From Peribacillus frigoritolerans (GTDB lineage Bacteria > Bacillota > Bacilli > Bacillales > DSM-1321), in assembly GCF_001636405.1 (NCBI RefSeq), contig NZ_KV440950.1, positions 3,700,778-3,764,777 of the forward strand: DNA of 64,000 nt, given 5' to 3'. Shown here in pieces: positions 9,316 to 18,744 of this stretch. The notes under the pieces were generated by a model that was given only the letters and a program-made list of their open reading frames with translations, did no database searches and was not told the DNA's origin. Position numbers and translations under genes: made by a program. The first letter of the stretch is position 1. Each line of letters starts with the position of its first letter.

Positions 9316-9523
9316 ATAAAAATAATATTGTTTTTTTATTCATTGCCATAGAAAAAATTTATGAAAGGATGTTGGAAAAGCAAAACTATAGTGAGTCTAT
9401 TGGTTTACATAAAAAGATAGATTTCCTTTTTCATTAGTTGTATTATACTTTTAGAAATCAAATAAATTATCATTATTTATAATTACCCATAAATATTTTT
9501 TATGGTTAAAGGAGAAAAATTTT

Positions 9524-10384
9524 ATGGATGAAAAAGACTGGCTTATTTTAATTACTCTTTACGAAGAAAGAAATATAACAAAAGCAGCACAACGACTATT
9601 TATTTCTCAGCCAGCTTTATCCTATCGTATAAAACAGCTGGAAAAAGAGTTCAAAACAAATTTAATCTCTAGAGGCAAAAGAGGTGTCGAGTTTACAGTT
9701 GAAGGGGAATACCTTGTACAATATTCGAAAAATATGCGTAAGCAATTAGGAGCTGCAAAAGAACACATCTCAAATTTGGATAAAAAAGTAAAAGGAACTT
9801 TGCGATTGGGTGTATCTGGCTTGTTTGCCCGTTATAAACTACCAGTATTATTAAAAGAATTTCTAACCCTATATCCAGATGTTGAAATTAGTTTGAAAAC
9901 TGGATGGAGTTCTCAAATTCATCAAATGCTTCAAAAAGAAGAAGCACACCTCGGGATCGTTAGAGGTCCTTACAAATGGCAGGAAAATAAAGTGTTGTTT
10001 CAAGAAGAAAAGATTTGTATTGCCTCCAGTAAAAAAATTGAATTAAAAGAACTTCCTTTTCTTCCTAGAGTTAATTATCAGACAGACCAATCGTTAAGAA
10101 ATACTATTGAAAACTGGTGGCAGGAAACCTTTACGTTACCACCTAAGATTTCAATGGAGGTAGATCGGATTGAAACATGTAAGGAACTGGTTCTTAATGG
10201 TTTAGGATATGCCATTTTACCAGAAATCTGTATTAAAGATGATGAACCACTGTATACTTTCCCCATTGTATTAAGCGATAATAGCTTTTTGCTTAGAGAA
10301 ACTTGGGTTTTTTACCGGGATGTGACTATGGATTTGGCACAAGTAAAAGCATTTATTGATTTTCTTAATGATTCTAAACAATAG
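9524..10384 (+). CDS. LysR-family transcriptional regulator (copy 2)
   Basis: A 286-aa LTTR paralogous to copy 1. It has the same MDEKDW start, a helix-turn-helix (AAQRLFISQPALSYRIKQLE) and an effector domain with the shared WWHDRF/WWQETF and VDRIETCKELV regions. ATG 9524 follows AAAGGAG. It is divergent from the tcuA-like gene and 48 nt upstream of an AbrB-family membrane protein, probably in one operon with it. Two related regulators and two related carriers suggest duplication of a regulator-carrier module. Confidence 0.93.
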   Translation: MDEKDWLILITLYEERNITKAAQRLFISQPALSYRIKQLEKEFKTNLISRGKRGVEFTVEGEYLVQYSKNMRKQLGAAKEHISNLDKKVKGTLRLGVSGLFARYKLPVLLKEFLTLYPDVEISLKTGWSSQIHQMLQKEEAHLGIVRGPYKWQENKVLFQEEKICIASSKKIELKELPFLPRVNYQTDQSLRNTIENWWQETFTLPPKISMEVDRIETCKELVLNGLGYAILPEICIKDDEPLYTFPIVLSDNSFLLRETWVFYRDVTMDLAQVKAFIDFLNDSKQ

Positions 10385-10431
10385 AAATAAGACGAATCGA
10401 AATAAAACTAGTACAAAGGAAGAGAATTAAC

Positions 10432-11556
10432 ATGAAAAAGTGGGATTTAAATGATGCAAGCAAGACAATCCAATTTTCGGCTGCACTTCTAACTGCTTTT
10501 ATTGGTGGCGGCCTTTTCTCTCTTATCAGGTTTCCAATCCCCTGGCTTCTTGGTCCAATGGCAGCCCTATTAATTGCATCACGTTTCAAAAACGTTAAAT
10601 TGATTTGGCCCGTTTCGATGAGAAATACTGGATTAATTATTGTAGGTTATTCAATAGGCATCTCCTTTACCAAGAGCTCACTGTCTGATATGATTAGTCA
10701 CCTTCCCTCAATGTTGATCCTTACAGCCTTAATTGTCCTTGTGTGTGCATGTTCTGCTTTTGTTATGTCGAAATATTCCGGCATTGACTATCCTACATCC
10801 TTAACGAGTAGTATTCCTGGAGGTTTGTCACAAATTGTTGTGTTTGCAGAAGAAATGAAAGGTATTGATATTACGACAGTAACCTTTTTCCATGTTACAA
10901 GAGTGATAATGGTGGTTTTCTTAGTTCCCCTTTTAATTATCAGTCCCCTGTTTGCAGCGAATCGTACCAATGATTCCTCTAAAATAATGGATAACGTTAT
11001 TCCAGAGTGGAGTGATTTATTTCCTCTAATCTTTCTGTTCGCCCTTATTTGTTTTCTCGCAGCTAGAGTAGGTAAAATATTCAAATTACCAGCTCCTTAC
11101 TTTTTAGGACCAGTATTCGCTGTTGCGGCAGTAGGCCTTTTTGGTTTGCAGGGACCACCACTTCCTCCTTCACTTCTTGATATATCTCAATTTATGGTTG
11201 GCGGTTATATCGGTTTACTATTAAAACCGGAACAACTTGACAACAAAAGAAAAACCTTATTATTTGCTTTGATGAACGGACTGATTTTGATCTGCACAAC
11301 AATGTTTTTTAGTTTTCTACTGACCCGGTATTATGATTTATCGACTATTACGGGTTTTTTAAGTTTAGCCCCTGGTGGAATGGATCAAATGGGAATCATT
11401 GCACAAGAAGTAAACGCTGATGTATCTACTGTTACCAGCTATCAACTATTTCGGATGGCTTTTATTTATGCCGCAGTGCCTCCATTACTAAGATTGGTAT
11501 TAAAATTAAGTTTAAGAAAAAAAGACAAGAACAGTAACGTTAAAACTAAATGTTAA
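10432..11556 (+). CDS. AbrB-family (COG3180/AmoA-type) membrane protein
   Basis: A 374-aa protein with about ten hydrophobic helices and an internal repeat. The two halves share the motifs FPIPWLLGPM / LPAPYFLGPV and SSIPGGLSQIVVFAEE / LSLAPGGMDQMGIIAQE. This is the AbrB membrane family (pfam05145), unrelated to the DNA-binding AbrB despite its database name. Its function is not established; a carrier role is usually suspected. Being in an operon with LysR2 beside tricarboxylate genes makes an organic-acid carrier or exporter plausible. The start at ATG 10432 has GGAAGAG upstream. Confidence 0.85.
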   Translation: MKKWDLNDASKTIQFSAALLTAFIGGGLFSLIRFPIPWLLGPMAALLIASRFKNVKLIWPVSMRNTGLIIVGYSIGISFTKSSLSDMISHLPSMLILTALIVLVCACSAFVMSKYSGIDYPTSLTSSIPGGLSQIVVFAEEMKGIDITTVTFFHVTRVIMVVFLVPLLIISPLFAANRTNDSSKIMDNVIPEWSDLFPLIFLFALICFLAARVGKIFKLPAPYFLGPVFAVAAVGLFGLQGPPLPPSLLDISQFMVGGYIGLLLKPEQLDNKRKTLLFALMNGLILICTTMFFSFLLTRYYDLSTITGFLSLAPGGMDQMGIIAQEVNADVSTVTSYQLFRMAFIYAAVPPLLRLVLKLSLRKKDKNSNVKTKC

Positions 11557-11610
11557 TTAAAAAAGGAGAGAGCTTTGCTCAAGGACACTGAAAAAGTCTG
11601 ATTTATAAAG

Positions 11611-11656
11611 AAAAGAAGGTCATCATTCACAATATTTAGATGATGACCTTCTTTTT
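11611..11656 (+). terminator. Terminator after the AbrB-family gene
   Basis: Stem AAAGAAGGTCATCAT / ATGATGACCTTCTTT followed by TTTTTAAAT, ending the lysR2 operon 55 nt past its last gene. Confidence 0.9.
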
Positions 11657-11786
11657 AAATACTAAAAAAAATAGCATTAAATTTTTAAAAATTTCTTTAT
11701 TGTATCACTTATCCTTTGCCTTTCTTTGTTCTCCTCCCTCCAATCTTTTTTTTAGAATAAATTATTTTGATACCAACACAAAAAAA

Positions 11787-11803
11787 ATATGTATTTAACT
11801 TAT
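11787..11803 (+). promoter_or_regulatory. Putative LysR-regulator box upstream of citM2
   Basis: ATATGTATTTAACTTAT, the third copy of the 17-mer also found at 4656-4672 and 5693-5709, 157 nt upstream of the citM2 start codon. Confidence 0.65.
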
Positions 11804-11922
11804 TGTTCTCCCTGTATTACCTTTAATAAAGAAAAGCGCATAAGCATAATGTAAAACTTATTAATCTACCAGTTAATTTTTTATGAAGACACGAAATTAA
11901 TTCTTAGTCATCCAGAGATCGA

Positions 11923-11938
11923 TTGAAAGCGCATTCAA
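11923..11938 (+). promoter_or_regulatory. cre (CcpA) site upstream of citM2
   Basis: TTGAAAGCGCATTCAA matches the cre consensus WTGNAARCGNWWWCAW at every position. It ends 21 nt before the citM2 start codon, just ahead of the GGGAGGGG ribosome binding site, a position suited to transcriptional roadblock. Confidence 0.8.
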
Positions 11939-11959
11939 TATTTGGGAGGGGATTTAATA

Positions 11960-13282
11960 ATGTTTCTTACAATTTTAGGCATCTCCATGGTTACCGTTTT
12001 TACCTATTTAATTATGTCCAAACGTTTATCACCCATTGTTGCTTTAACTTTAGTTCCGATCGTTTTTGCAGGAGTTGGTGGTTTTGGAAGCAAAATTGGC
12101 ACTATGATGATGGAAGGCATTAAGCTAGTCGCTCCTTCTGCAGCTCTATTATTATTCGCCATATTGTTTTTTGGCATTATGATAGATACGGGCTTATTTG
12201 ACCCACTTATCAAAAAGTTATTAGAAGTTGTCAAGGGAGATCCTGTCAAAATTTCGATGGGTACCACAATTCTTGCATTACTTGTGGCCCTAGATGGAGA
12301 CGGTACAACAACGTATATCATTACAGTTTCAGCTATGTATCCACTTTATAAACGAATCGGTATGAATCCATTGGTTTTAGCCACTGTAGCCATGCTGGCT
12401 TTAAGTGTTATGAGTGGTATGACCCCCTGGGGAGGACCTGCTACCCGAGCAATAGCAGTATTGGGACTTGATGCATCCGAATTTTTTGTTCCACTTATTC
12501 CTACCATGATCGGTGGTGCTCTTTGGGTTATTTTCGTCGCATTTATTTTAGGGAAAAGAGAACGTAAACGACTTGGTGTAATACACATAGAAGAGTTCAA
12601 AAATGAAATAGCTGCTACTGTTGAAAATGAAGCCACTGAAACATTTCCTCATATTGACATTAAACGTCCTCGTTTTTTGTGGGTTAACTTATTAATTGTT
12701 GTAAGCATTATGGTCATGCTTATTATGGGATTGGTTCCTTCCCCCATTTTATTTTTGGTCGGTTTCACTATTGCTTTAATGGTAAACTACCCCAATCTGG
12801 AAATGCAAAAAAGACGTATCTTAGCACATTCTGGAAACGCTTTAATTGTTGTTCTATTAGTTTTTGCGGCAGGAGTATTTGCAGGAATCTTTTCCGGTAC
12901 AAAAATGGTTGATGCTATCGCTAATGGACTGATTGCGATAATACCTGCTTCATTAGGACAGTTTTTTCCTGTCATTGTTGGCATTACAAGTATGCCATTC
13001 ACTTTTGTTTTATCGAATGATGCCTATTATTTTGGAGTTCTCCCTATTCTTGCAGAAGCAGCATCAGCCTATGGTATTAGCCCATTGGAAATTGCTCGTG
13101 CTTCTATATTGGGACAACCCGCTCATTTAATGAGTCCACTTGTTGCATCAACCATTCTATTAGTTGGCATGGTTGATAAAGACCTTGGAGAATATCAGAA
13201 ATTCGCATACAAATGGGCCATCTTGACAACGTTAATCTTAACAGTATTAGCTATTATTAGTGGTGCTATTTCTTTTATGTAA
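11960..13282 (+). CDS. CitMHS-family citrate/metal-citrate:proton symporter (copy 2)
   Basis: A 440-aa carrier starting MFLTILGISMVTVFTYLI, closely related to copy 1 along its whole length. CitMHS landmarks are [29 protein letters not shown] and [14 protein letters not shown]. About 11-12 membrane helices surround a charged cytoplasmic loop (KRERKRLGVIHIEEF and onward). ATG 11960 sits behind GGGAGGGG; an upstream in-frame start at 11942 lies before that site and is rejected. It is controlled by its own promoter with a LysR-type box and a perfect cre site, so it is probably induced by a tricarboxylate and repressed by good sugars. Confidence 0.93.
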   Translation: MFLTILGISMVTVFTYLIMSKRLSPIVALTLVPIVFAGVGGFGSKIGTMMMEGIKLVAPSAALLLFAILFFGIMIDTGLFDPLIKKLLEVVKGDPVKISMGTTILALLVALDGDGTTTYIITVSAMYPLYKRIGMNPLVLATVAMLALSVMSGMTPWGGPATRAIAVLGLDASEFFVPLIPTMIGGALWVIFVAFILGKRERKRLGVIHIEEFKNEIAATVENEATETFPHIDIKRPRFLWVNLLIVVSIMVMLIMGLVPSPILFLVGFTIALMVNYPNLEMQKRRILAHSGNALIVVLLVFAAGVFAGIFSGTKMVDAIANGLIAIIPASLGQFFPVIVGITSMPFTFVLSNDAYYFGVLPILAEAASAYGISPLEIARASILGQPAHLMSPLVASTILLVGMVDKDLGEYQKFAYKWAILTTLILTVLAIISGAISFM

Positions 13283-13288
13283 TTTATC

Positions 13289-13322
13289 AAAGTCCTTGTA
13301 TACTTGTTTGCAAGGACTTTTG
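13289..13322 (+). terminator. Terminator after citM2
   Basis: Stem AAAGTCCTTG / CAAGGACTTT followed by T-rich sequence, immediately after the citM2 stop codon. Confidence 0.9.
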
Positions 13323-13535
13323 TGGCATTTTTCAGCTAGATGGTTTTTTGATACAACATTGTTGTTAGGTAAAGTTCTATGATTGAAACCATGAAATATG
13401 ATTGGAAAACTGAAGTAATTACTGATATTATGTGGATCTATTGGATTAAAGAATGTAAATATTTTTATGATTCATTATGTTAATGTAAAGCATGTCCTTC
13501 CTTGACTTAATTACCAAGTTCCATTTCTTTTTCAA

Positions 13536-13866
13536 CCGTTCCACAAAACGCTCATTGATATAAGTACGGACAAACTGGTCCTTTTTCCAAATCGATGTCT
13601 TTTCTAATAAGGCTGTTTTCACATACTTTGTTGCTATTTACCAGGTAGTAAGTTGTGGTTGATTTCCCCTCCAGATGCTCGCTTTCCGCGGGGCGGGCGG
13701 TGAGCCTCCTCGGCGTAAACGCCTGTGGGGTCTCACCTGTCCCGTTGCTCCCGCAGGAGTCTCGCACTTCCGATCCAATCAACCTTAAATAGTTTCGTTT
13801 TAAAAACAACAATCTTTACGAAAAGAGCCTCTAAAAAAACACCCGCTTAAGGCGTTGATCCTCAGG
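13536..13866. repeat. Degenerate repeat block, copy 1 (interrupted)
   Basis: Sequence such as ATTGATATAAGTACGGACAA, AAATCGATGTCTTTT and AACACCCGCTTAAGGCGT recurs almost unchanged at about 22396-22505. In this copy the two halves are separated by about 200 nt that include the GC-rich palindrome at 13657-13784. The uninterrupted copy at 22.4 kb shows this is an insertion. The origin is unknown; it is probably debris of an old mobile element. Confidence 0.6.
13657..13784. repeat. GC-rich palindromic Bacillus interspersed repeat (REP-like)
   Basis: A 128-bp element bounded by GGTTGATT and AATCAACC. Its GC-rich core contains CTCGCTTTCCGCGGGGCG, GGTGAGCCTCCTCGGCG and GGGTCTCACCTGTCCCG, which can fold into several strong stems. 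Very similar elements are dispersed in many Bacillus genomes; I recognise the family from general knowledge but know no agreed function. The GC content is far above the surroundings. Confidence 0.7.
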
Positions 13867-13931
13867 CAAGTTGGACCATGCCTGGTTCGCCTCCTCTTCC
13901 AGTGAACTTTCAATCTTTCTCTGGATCACCA

Positions 13932-14102
13932 TCACTTGATAATACTAAAAAAGAGAATATATGGTAATCTACTAGAGTCCAATAGATTCTCATGCATTCT
14001 CATGTAATAGACTATATTCGGTTTTTTAATAGCAGATTCTGCTTCTGTGCGGTTGTTACTTGCTTGTAGCACTTTTACCATAGTAATAGCCACCATTTCC
14101 AT
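13932..14102 (-). CDS. Possible small 56-aa protein next to a zinc-ribbon ORF
   Basis: The ORF starts at MEMVAITMVKVLQASNN and ends at a stop at 13932. The frame stays open further upstream with amphipathic sequence (HIQQLTVKIET), suggesting a longer coiled-coil protein whose start is missing or overlaps the zinc-ribbon gene at 14155-14313. No clear ribosome binding site is visible. Low confidence; it could be a decayed fragment. Confidence 0.25.
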   Translation of the reverse strand: MEMVAITMVKVLQASNNRTEAESAIKKPNIVYYMRMHENLLDSSRLPYILFFSIIK

Positions 14103-14154
14103 GGTTTCAATTTTTACGGTTAATTGCTGAATGTGATTTTTTACTATGAGATTT

Positions 14155-14313
14155 TTATTTATGGCGGCAGTTTTTGCAGACTTTGATGGTTTGGTATGTT
14201 TCAGTTTTGTGCGGGTAGAGAAGCTTTACTCCTGTTCTTTCACACAGTGGGCATGTCCCTCTGCCATTTGAAGGCAAGTAGCTGATTGATTTTCCTCGGT
14301 TTCTTTTTGCCAT
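14155..14313 (-). CDS. Small 52-aa zinc-ribbon protein
   Basis: A complete short ORF beginning MAKRNRGKSISYLPSNG. It contains two CxxC pairs, CPLC (residues 21-24) and CKNC (46-49), separated by VKLLYPHKTETYQTIKV: a one-module zinc ribbon. The basic N-terminus suggests nucleic-acid binding. A GATGGGGA stretch just upstream may be the ribosome binding site. I do not recognise a characterised family. The spacing and intact frame argue it is a real gene in an otherwise decayed region. Confidence 0.55.
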   Translation of the reverse strand: MAKRNRGKSISYLPSNGRGTCPLCERTGVKLLYPHKTETYQTIKVCKNCRHK

Positions 14314-14756
14314 TCCCCATCATTCCTATTCATAATAATTCTTGTTTCTTTATTAAATGTTGGATTGGCACAAAGGTTGATAGGCATTTGATGGTTTTTA
14401 ACAATAGAGCCGCAATTCACATGAAATATATTACAACTTTCTTTTTACAAAATTAAACAAAAATCAACAATATTAAACAATTTTAAACAATAAAAACAGT
14501 TGATTACCAATATACAGTTTATAGGAATTATTATGGAATAAAATCTAGTAATTTTGTACTCCTAAAATTACTGGATTTCGTGTGGCGCAGTACTTTTTAA
14601 ATAGGAAAAACAGTCTAAAATTCAATCTTCTAAAATAAAGTATTATATTTTCTCAATAAAATTTTTGTAGAGTGGATTTTTAACTGCCCCTGATTTTACG
14701 ACAAGATATTAAGTACATTCAACTTACAATAAGCTTGTATTAAAATTTTCAGCATT
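14314..14756. other. AT-rich intergenic region
   Basis: No supported gene. It contains repeated TTAAACAA motifs around 14450-14500 and presumably the promoter of the carboxypeptidase gene. Confidence 0.4.
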
Positions 14757-14771
14757 TTGGGGGTGCAGTTT

Positions 14772-17178
14772 TTGACACAACAGAAAAAGCAGAAATGGAA
14801 AAGGAATTTAGTGGTGATGACTGCAATAACCGGACTAGGGTTCTCTACATTTTATACAGGCCTAAGTATTCCGGTTGCAGCGGTCGAACAACCTGACCAG
14901 CTGATTCCTAAGAAAGAATCGGTCTCAATTGTTCAACTTGTGGTACCAAATGATAAGGCAAAGGACAAGCTTCTTGAGCTTGGAATTGACCTTACCCACA
15001 GAATCGAAGCACACGACGGAGTCTATGAAGTGGATGCCGTTGTCACACCAACAGAAATTGCCATGTTAAAGACCTTTGGCATCAATGTAAAAGAGACCCT
15101 GATCACCGAAAATCAATGGAGCACACGCGTGGCAGAGCGGCAATCTACTGTCCAGCTGCAAGCCAGTCTGGCAGCTTCCGAGGATACACTTAAAGTCCTT
15201 AGGGCAAACCATTTTACCAATCAATCAGGCACCTTCCTATATCTCGAAGTAAAATCAAGCGCCGGTGCGACTGCTAGCACAGCACTTAAAGCAACTTGGA
15301 CCGAGAACGGTGAGGAAAAATCTGCTACACTTTCTAGATTGGTAGATTACGGTGAATATTTATATCACTATTTACTTCTACCAATTAGCGCCATTCCTTC
15401 ATCTGTTAAAATTGAAAGTAATCTTGGAGGAACAGCTACGAGCACCATTACTGAATGGTTAGGGAAAGAGCCGAAACATCCAAAAACAGATTATGTTACG
15501 GATTTTGTTGACCACTATATGGCACCAAATGAATTATATGAACGTGCCGAAAAACTTTCAAAAGAATTCCCGAACTTGGTAGAAATCATTGATATGCCAA
15601 ATAAAACAAATGGTTACAGACGTCTTGCCCAAGCAACTATCGGCGGCACGACCAACCTCGCAGTTGTTGTTTCCTCAAAAGCATGGGGGCATGAAGGCGG
15701 GAATGATGTATCGGTAGAATTCAAGAATCCGGGAACCAATAATGCACCACTAAAAGTGACTGTGGATGGTACCAGGATTTTTGTAGATTTAGCTACTGAT
15801 TCGTCAGGAAAGGCAACAAGTACTGCCGCACAAGTGGTTAAAGCACTGAATGAGAATGCTAGCCAACTTGTCACTGCGACTACATACCGCGGTAATACTG
15901 GTGCTGGTGTTGTCGCACCAACTACAAATGCTGCGATATTAACTGACGGCTTGAAAGCTGGGGCAGACGTTTCCCGTGATCCTTTCACAGTAAAAGCGAT
16001 CCGAATCGGCAAGCATCGTGACGGTTCTAAACCAGGTGTTCTTGGATATGCTCAGGAGCATGCCCGTGAATGGGTGACCCCACTCGTAACAATTGAAACG
16101 GCGGAAAGACTACTGCGAAACTATAATCAAGATAGTGAGACAAGAAAGCTTGTTGATAATCTTGATATATTCCTTGTACCTTCAGTAAACCCTGATGGTG
16201 CTAATTACAGCTTAAATGATTACAATATGCAGCGTAAAAATATGACCAATCACTGTGGTCCCACTGCCTCTGATCCTGGGTACCGTAATAATTGGGGAGT
16301 TGACCTTAACCGCAACCATTCTGTTGGTTCCGTTTTTGATGGCTATATTGGCGGAGGTACAAGTTGCACGGGAGATACTTACGCTGGACCAGCTGAAAAC
16401 TCTGAGCCTGAAGGAAGAAACCTTGTCTGGCTTGCTGACAAAAACCCAAATATTAAGTTTGCAATGAATATTCATAGTTATGGCGGCTACTTCATGTGGT
16501 CCCCTGGTGCCTACGATTCAAAACGTACAACACTGCCACGCCCATCAGCTGGTGAAGAAGCTTTTTACTGGGCAGCTTCTAATAACATCCTAAATGATAT
16601 TCAAGACCACCGCGGAACGGTCATTCTACCTAGTCGTACAGGTCCAATTCCTGACGTACTATACTCTGCTGCAGGTAACTCCGCGGACTACCTATGGTAT
16701 GAAAAGGGGATTTATGCCTGGAACTTCGAAGTAGGGGGCAGATTTATGGAATAAGGATACAAAAAGATGGCAGGCAGTTGGATTCCAGCCAGCCTTTGTA
16801 GAAGGTCATGAAGAAGCAATGGAATTTGCCAATGGGTTGATTGGCTTAATGAAAGTAGCCTACAACAGTGCAAAAGACCATCAGCCGCCTTCCTCAAAAT
16901 CTACACCTGGAAACGGTAAATACACAGGTCCGGTTGATGTTAAGATTGAAACAAGTGAGCCAGCCACGATTTATTATACGCTTGACGGCAGCCGCCCTAC
17001 CTTCCAATCAACTAAAATTAAATTAAGCGGCACCCGTGAATTTGCAGAAACATTAAAAATTGAAAAGACAACAACCATCAATTATTTCACTGTGGACGCC
17101 GCAGGAAACATTGAGAAAAACTTCAATCCACTTGGTAATGGGAAAAACTATAATTCTGTAACGCTTACAATAAAATAA
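14772..17178 (+). pseudogene. Secreted M14 zinc carboxypeptidase, frameshifted
   Basis: The product would be about 800 aa. It begins with a basic/hydrophobic signal peptide (start TTG 14772 behind GGGGGTG; an upstream TTG at 14757 is possible), then a pro-region. The peptidase M14 domain has the zinc motif HAREW (in AQEHAREWVTP), the third ligand in MNIHSYGG and the catalytic Glu in WNFEVG. The first frame ends at 16754 with GRFME. The +1 frame continues without a gap (LWNKDTKRWQ, VEGHEEAMEFANGL) and ends with a chitobiase-like beta domain (TIYYTLDGSRPTF). One extra G in the run at about 16734-16738 explains the break. All catalytic residues precede it, so a truncated enzyme may retain activity, or it may be a sequencing error. 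Confidence 0.85.
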
Positions 17179-17186
17179 CAGTTTGC

Positions 17187-17219
17187 AAGGGGTTGGCCTT
17201 ACGGGGTCAACTCCTTTTT
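17187..17219 (+). terminator. Terminator after the carboxypeptidase gene
   Basis: Imperfect stem AAGGGGTTGGCC / GGGTCAACTCCTT followed by TTTC, just past the stop codon at 17178. Confidence 0.6.
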
Positions 17220-17292
17220 CATTGGTATCTTAGAGATTATGCCGCCCATTCATAAACTATCATGGTCGTATGAACGGTTAAACATAATGACT

Positions 17293-17324
17293 AAACCCGT
17301 TTTGGATGTATCGGAAACGGGTTT
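17293..17324. terminator. Terminator-like hairpin
   Basis: Stem AAACCCGTTT / AAACGGGTTT between the convergent carboxypeptidase and MBL-fold genes; it may terminate either one. Confidence 0.65.
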
Positions 17325-17374
17325 TACAACATCAATCAAAGGCATTATAAGGCCCTTCAATGATTTAGTTGCAA

Positions 17375-18135
17375 TTAATGCCAAATTTCTTTCTCCATTT
17401 CCTTATTAATTTCCCCTTGTAATTCAAGATAATCTAGATAACCAATAATTTCAGACATAATATTGAAAAACTGCTTTTCATACTTTTCTTTATATCGTAA
17501 TTAGGCAATTCCACTTACGGTTGAAATTCCGGATTTAATAATGCTTATGTATTTGTTGGCTTTTTCATCAATCTCTTTTATTCTTTCTTTTAATAAATCA
17601 ACAGGATTTTCTATGATCATACCGTGACCTGAAAAAACGAGTTCAACATTCAAAGAAGAACATTTCTCTAATGACTGCTTTTGTTGGACCAAGGATTTTG
17701 TACGGATCCCATCATAATCTGGTTCAATGAAGGCATCGCTAGGAATATTTTCAATTAATAAATCTCCAGCAAATAGCCATTACACTCTTTGCCATAAAAG
17801 GCAACCTGGTCTGGAGCGTGCCCTGGGATTTCCAAAATATTAAAGCCAAAAAGTTGGTTATTGATAATTTCGTGGATTTCGCTATGGATTTTTTTATCCT
17901 CACCTAGAATAATAGGATTGCGTAAATTAACCACTTGTTTATCCCCGATTTCCCCACATCCCATCTCCTTGTATAGTTTTCTGAAAAACTCTATTCTCAT
18001 TTTCGTATAGTCTTTATCTCTTTTCAGTACAAGTATGGCATTTGGATGAGCGTATACAGGAATGGAATGCGTAGAAACAATTCGGTTGACTAAACCAATA
18101 TGGTCCAGATGAATTGTTATATTAACCTCTACTGA
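17375..18135 (-). pseudogene. Decayed metallo-beta-lactamase-fold hydrolase gene
   Basis: Minus-strand fragments in order give TIHLDHIGLVNRIV (part of the HxHxDH metal motif), YAHPNAILVLKRDKDYTK, then MRIEFFRKLYKEMG through LEIPGHAPDQVAFYG. After a frameshift near 17770 come FAGDLLIENIPSDAF and LNVELVFSGHGMI, and after an in-frame stop near 17502 a C-terminal tail. These are the landmarks of MBL-fold hydrolases, with ligand His in GHAPDQ and SGHG and Asp in AGD. The N-terminal third is missing. At least three lesions make it non-functional. Confidence 0.8.
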
Positions 18136-18411
18136 AGATGCTGAAGTGTCAATTTTACCTCATCTGTATCAAGTGTATTCGCCGGACTTTTCTTTTGCGA
18201 AAACATCAGAGGATGAATTTAATGCAACTATCTTCGGCATCAATTAAGAACAAAAATAAGTAATGGGACTGGTTCCATTAAATTTATCAAAGCAAGAACC
18301 AACTTCTCTCTATCTACGAATGGAGATAGGTTCCAGAGATATGGAATGAACCCAGCAAGAATTATTTATCCAACTGGACAAGAAACTGCTTATGCATTTT
18401 AATTAGAAACT
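18136..18411 (+). other. Unidentified coding remnants
   Basis: Two short plus-strand frames end in stops without a start: one ends DEFNATIFGIN (stop near 18245), the other ends ARIIYPTGQETAYAF (stop near 18402). They look like tails of genes lost by deletion. I do not recognise either family. Confidence 0.3.
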
Positions 18412-18438
18412 AGGAAGGAGGGGATACCTTCCTTTTTC
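18412..18438 (+). terminator. Short terminator
   Basis: Stem AGGAAGG / CCTTCCT followed by TTTTTCTT, directly after the coding remnant ending near 18402. Confidence 0.6.
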
Positions 18439-18744
18439 TTATTTCAAATACAAATAAATATCTGTGGTATAACCATATGTGATTATTGAGGAAACAAATT
18501 ACTAACATTTTCACAATATGTTACTCCGCAATCTGGCCCTTTAACGGAGGAACTTATTGTCACTCATCCGTTCCTTAATTGATCTTTTAAAAATACCCCT
18601 TTAGATAACCATATCCAAGGGGTAAAACGTTGCATCTTTTTTATAAACGGCACGACTTATTTAAAAGCTACAGAAAGAACACTTTCGTGAATAAGATTAA
18701 ATGAAAAAGAGAAGATTTTCTGAGGTGGGAAGCTATAAATTTAT

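Noticed and set aside
11942-11959. Earlier start for citM2
   Set aside because: It would begin inside the GGGAGGGG ribosome binding site of the ATG at 11960.
13657-13784. CRISPR or tRNA-like structure in the GC-rich palindrome
   Set aside because: Single unit without spacers, and no tRNA cloverleaf features; it matches the known dispersed Bacillus palindromic repeats.
14226-14420. 64-codon minus-strand frame (MNCGSIVKNHQMP...)
   Set aside because: The overlapping frame 14155-14313 carries the paired CxxC motifs and a better protein signature.
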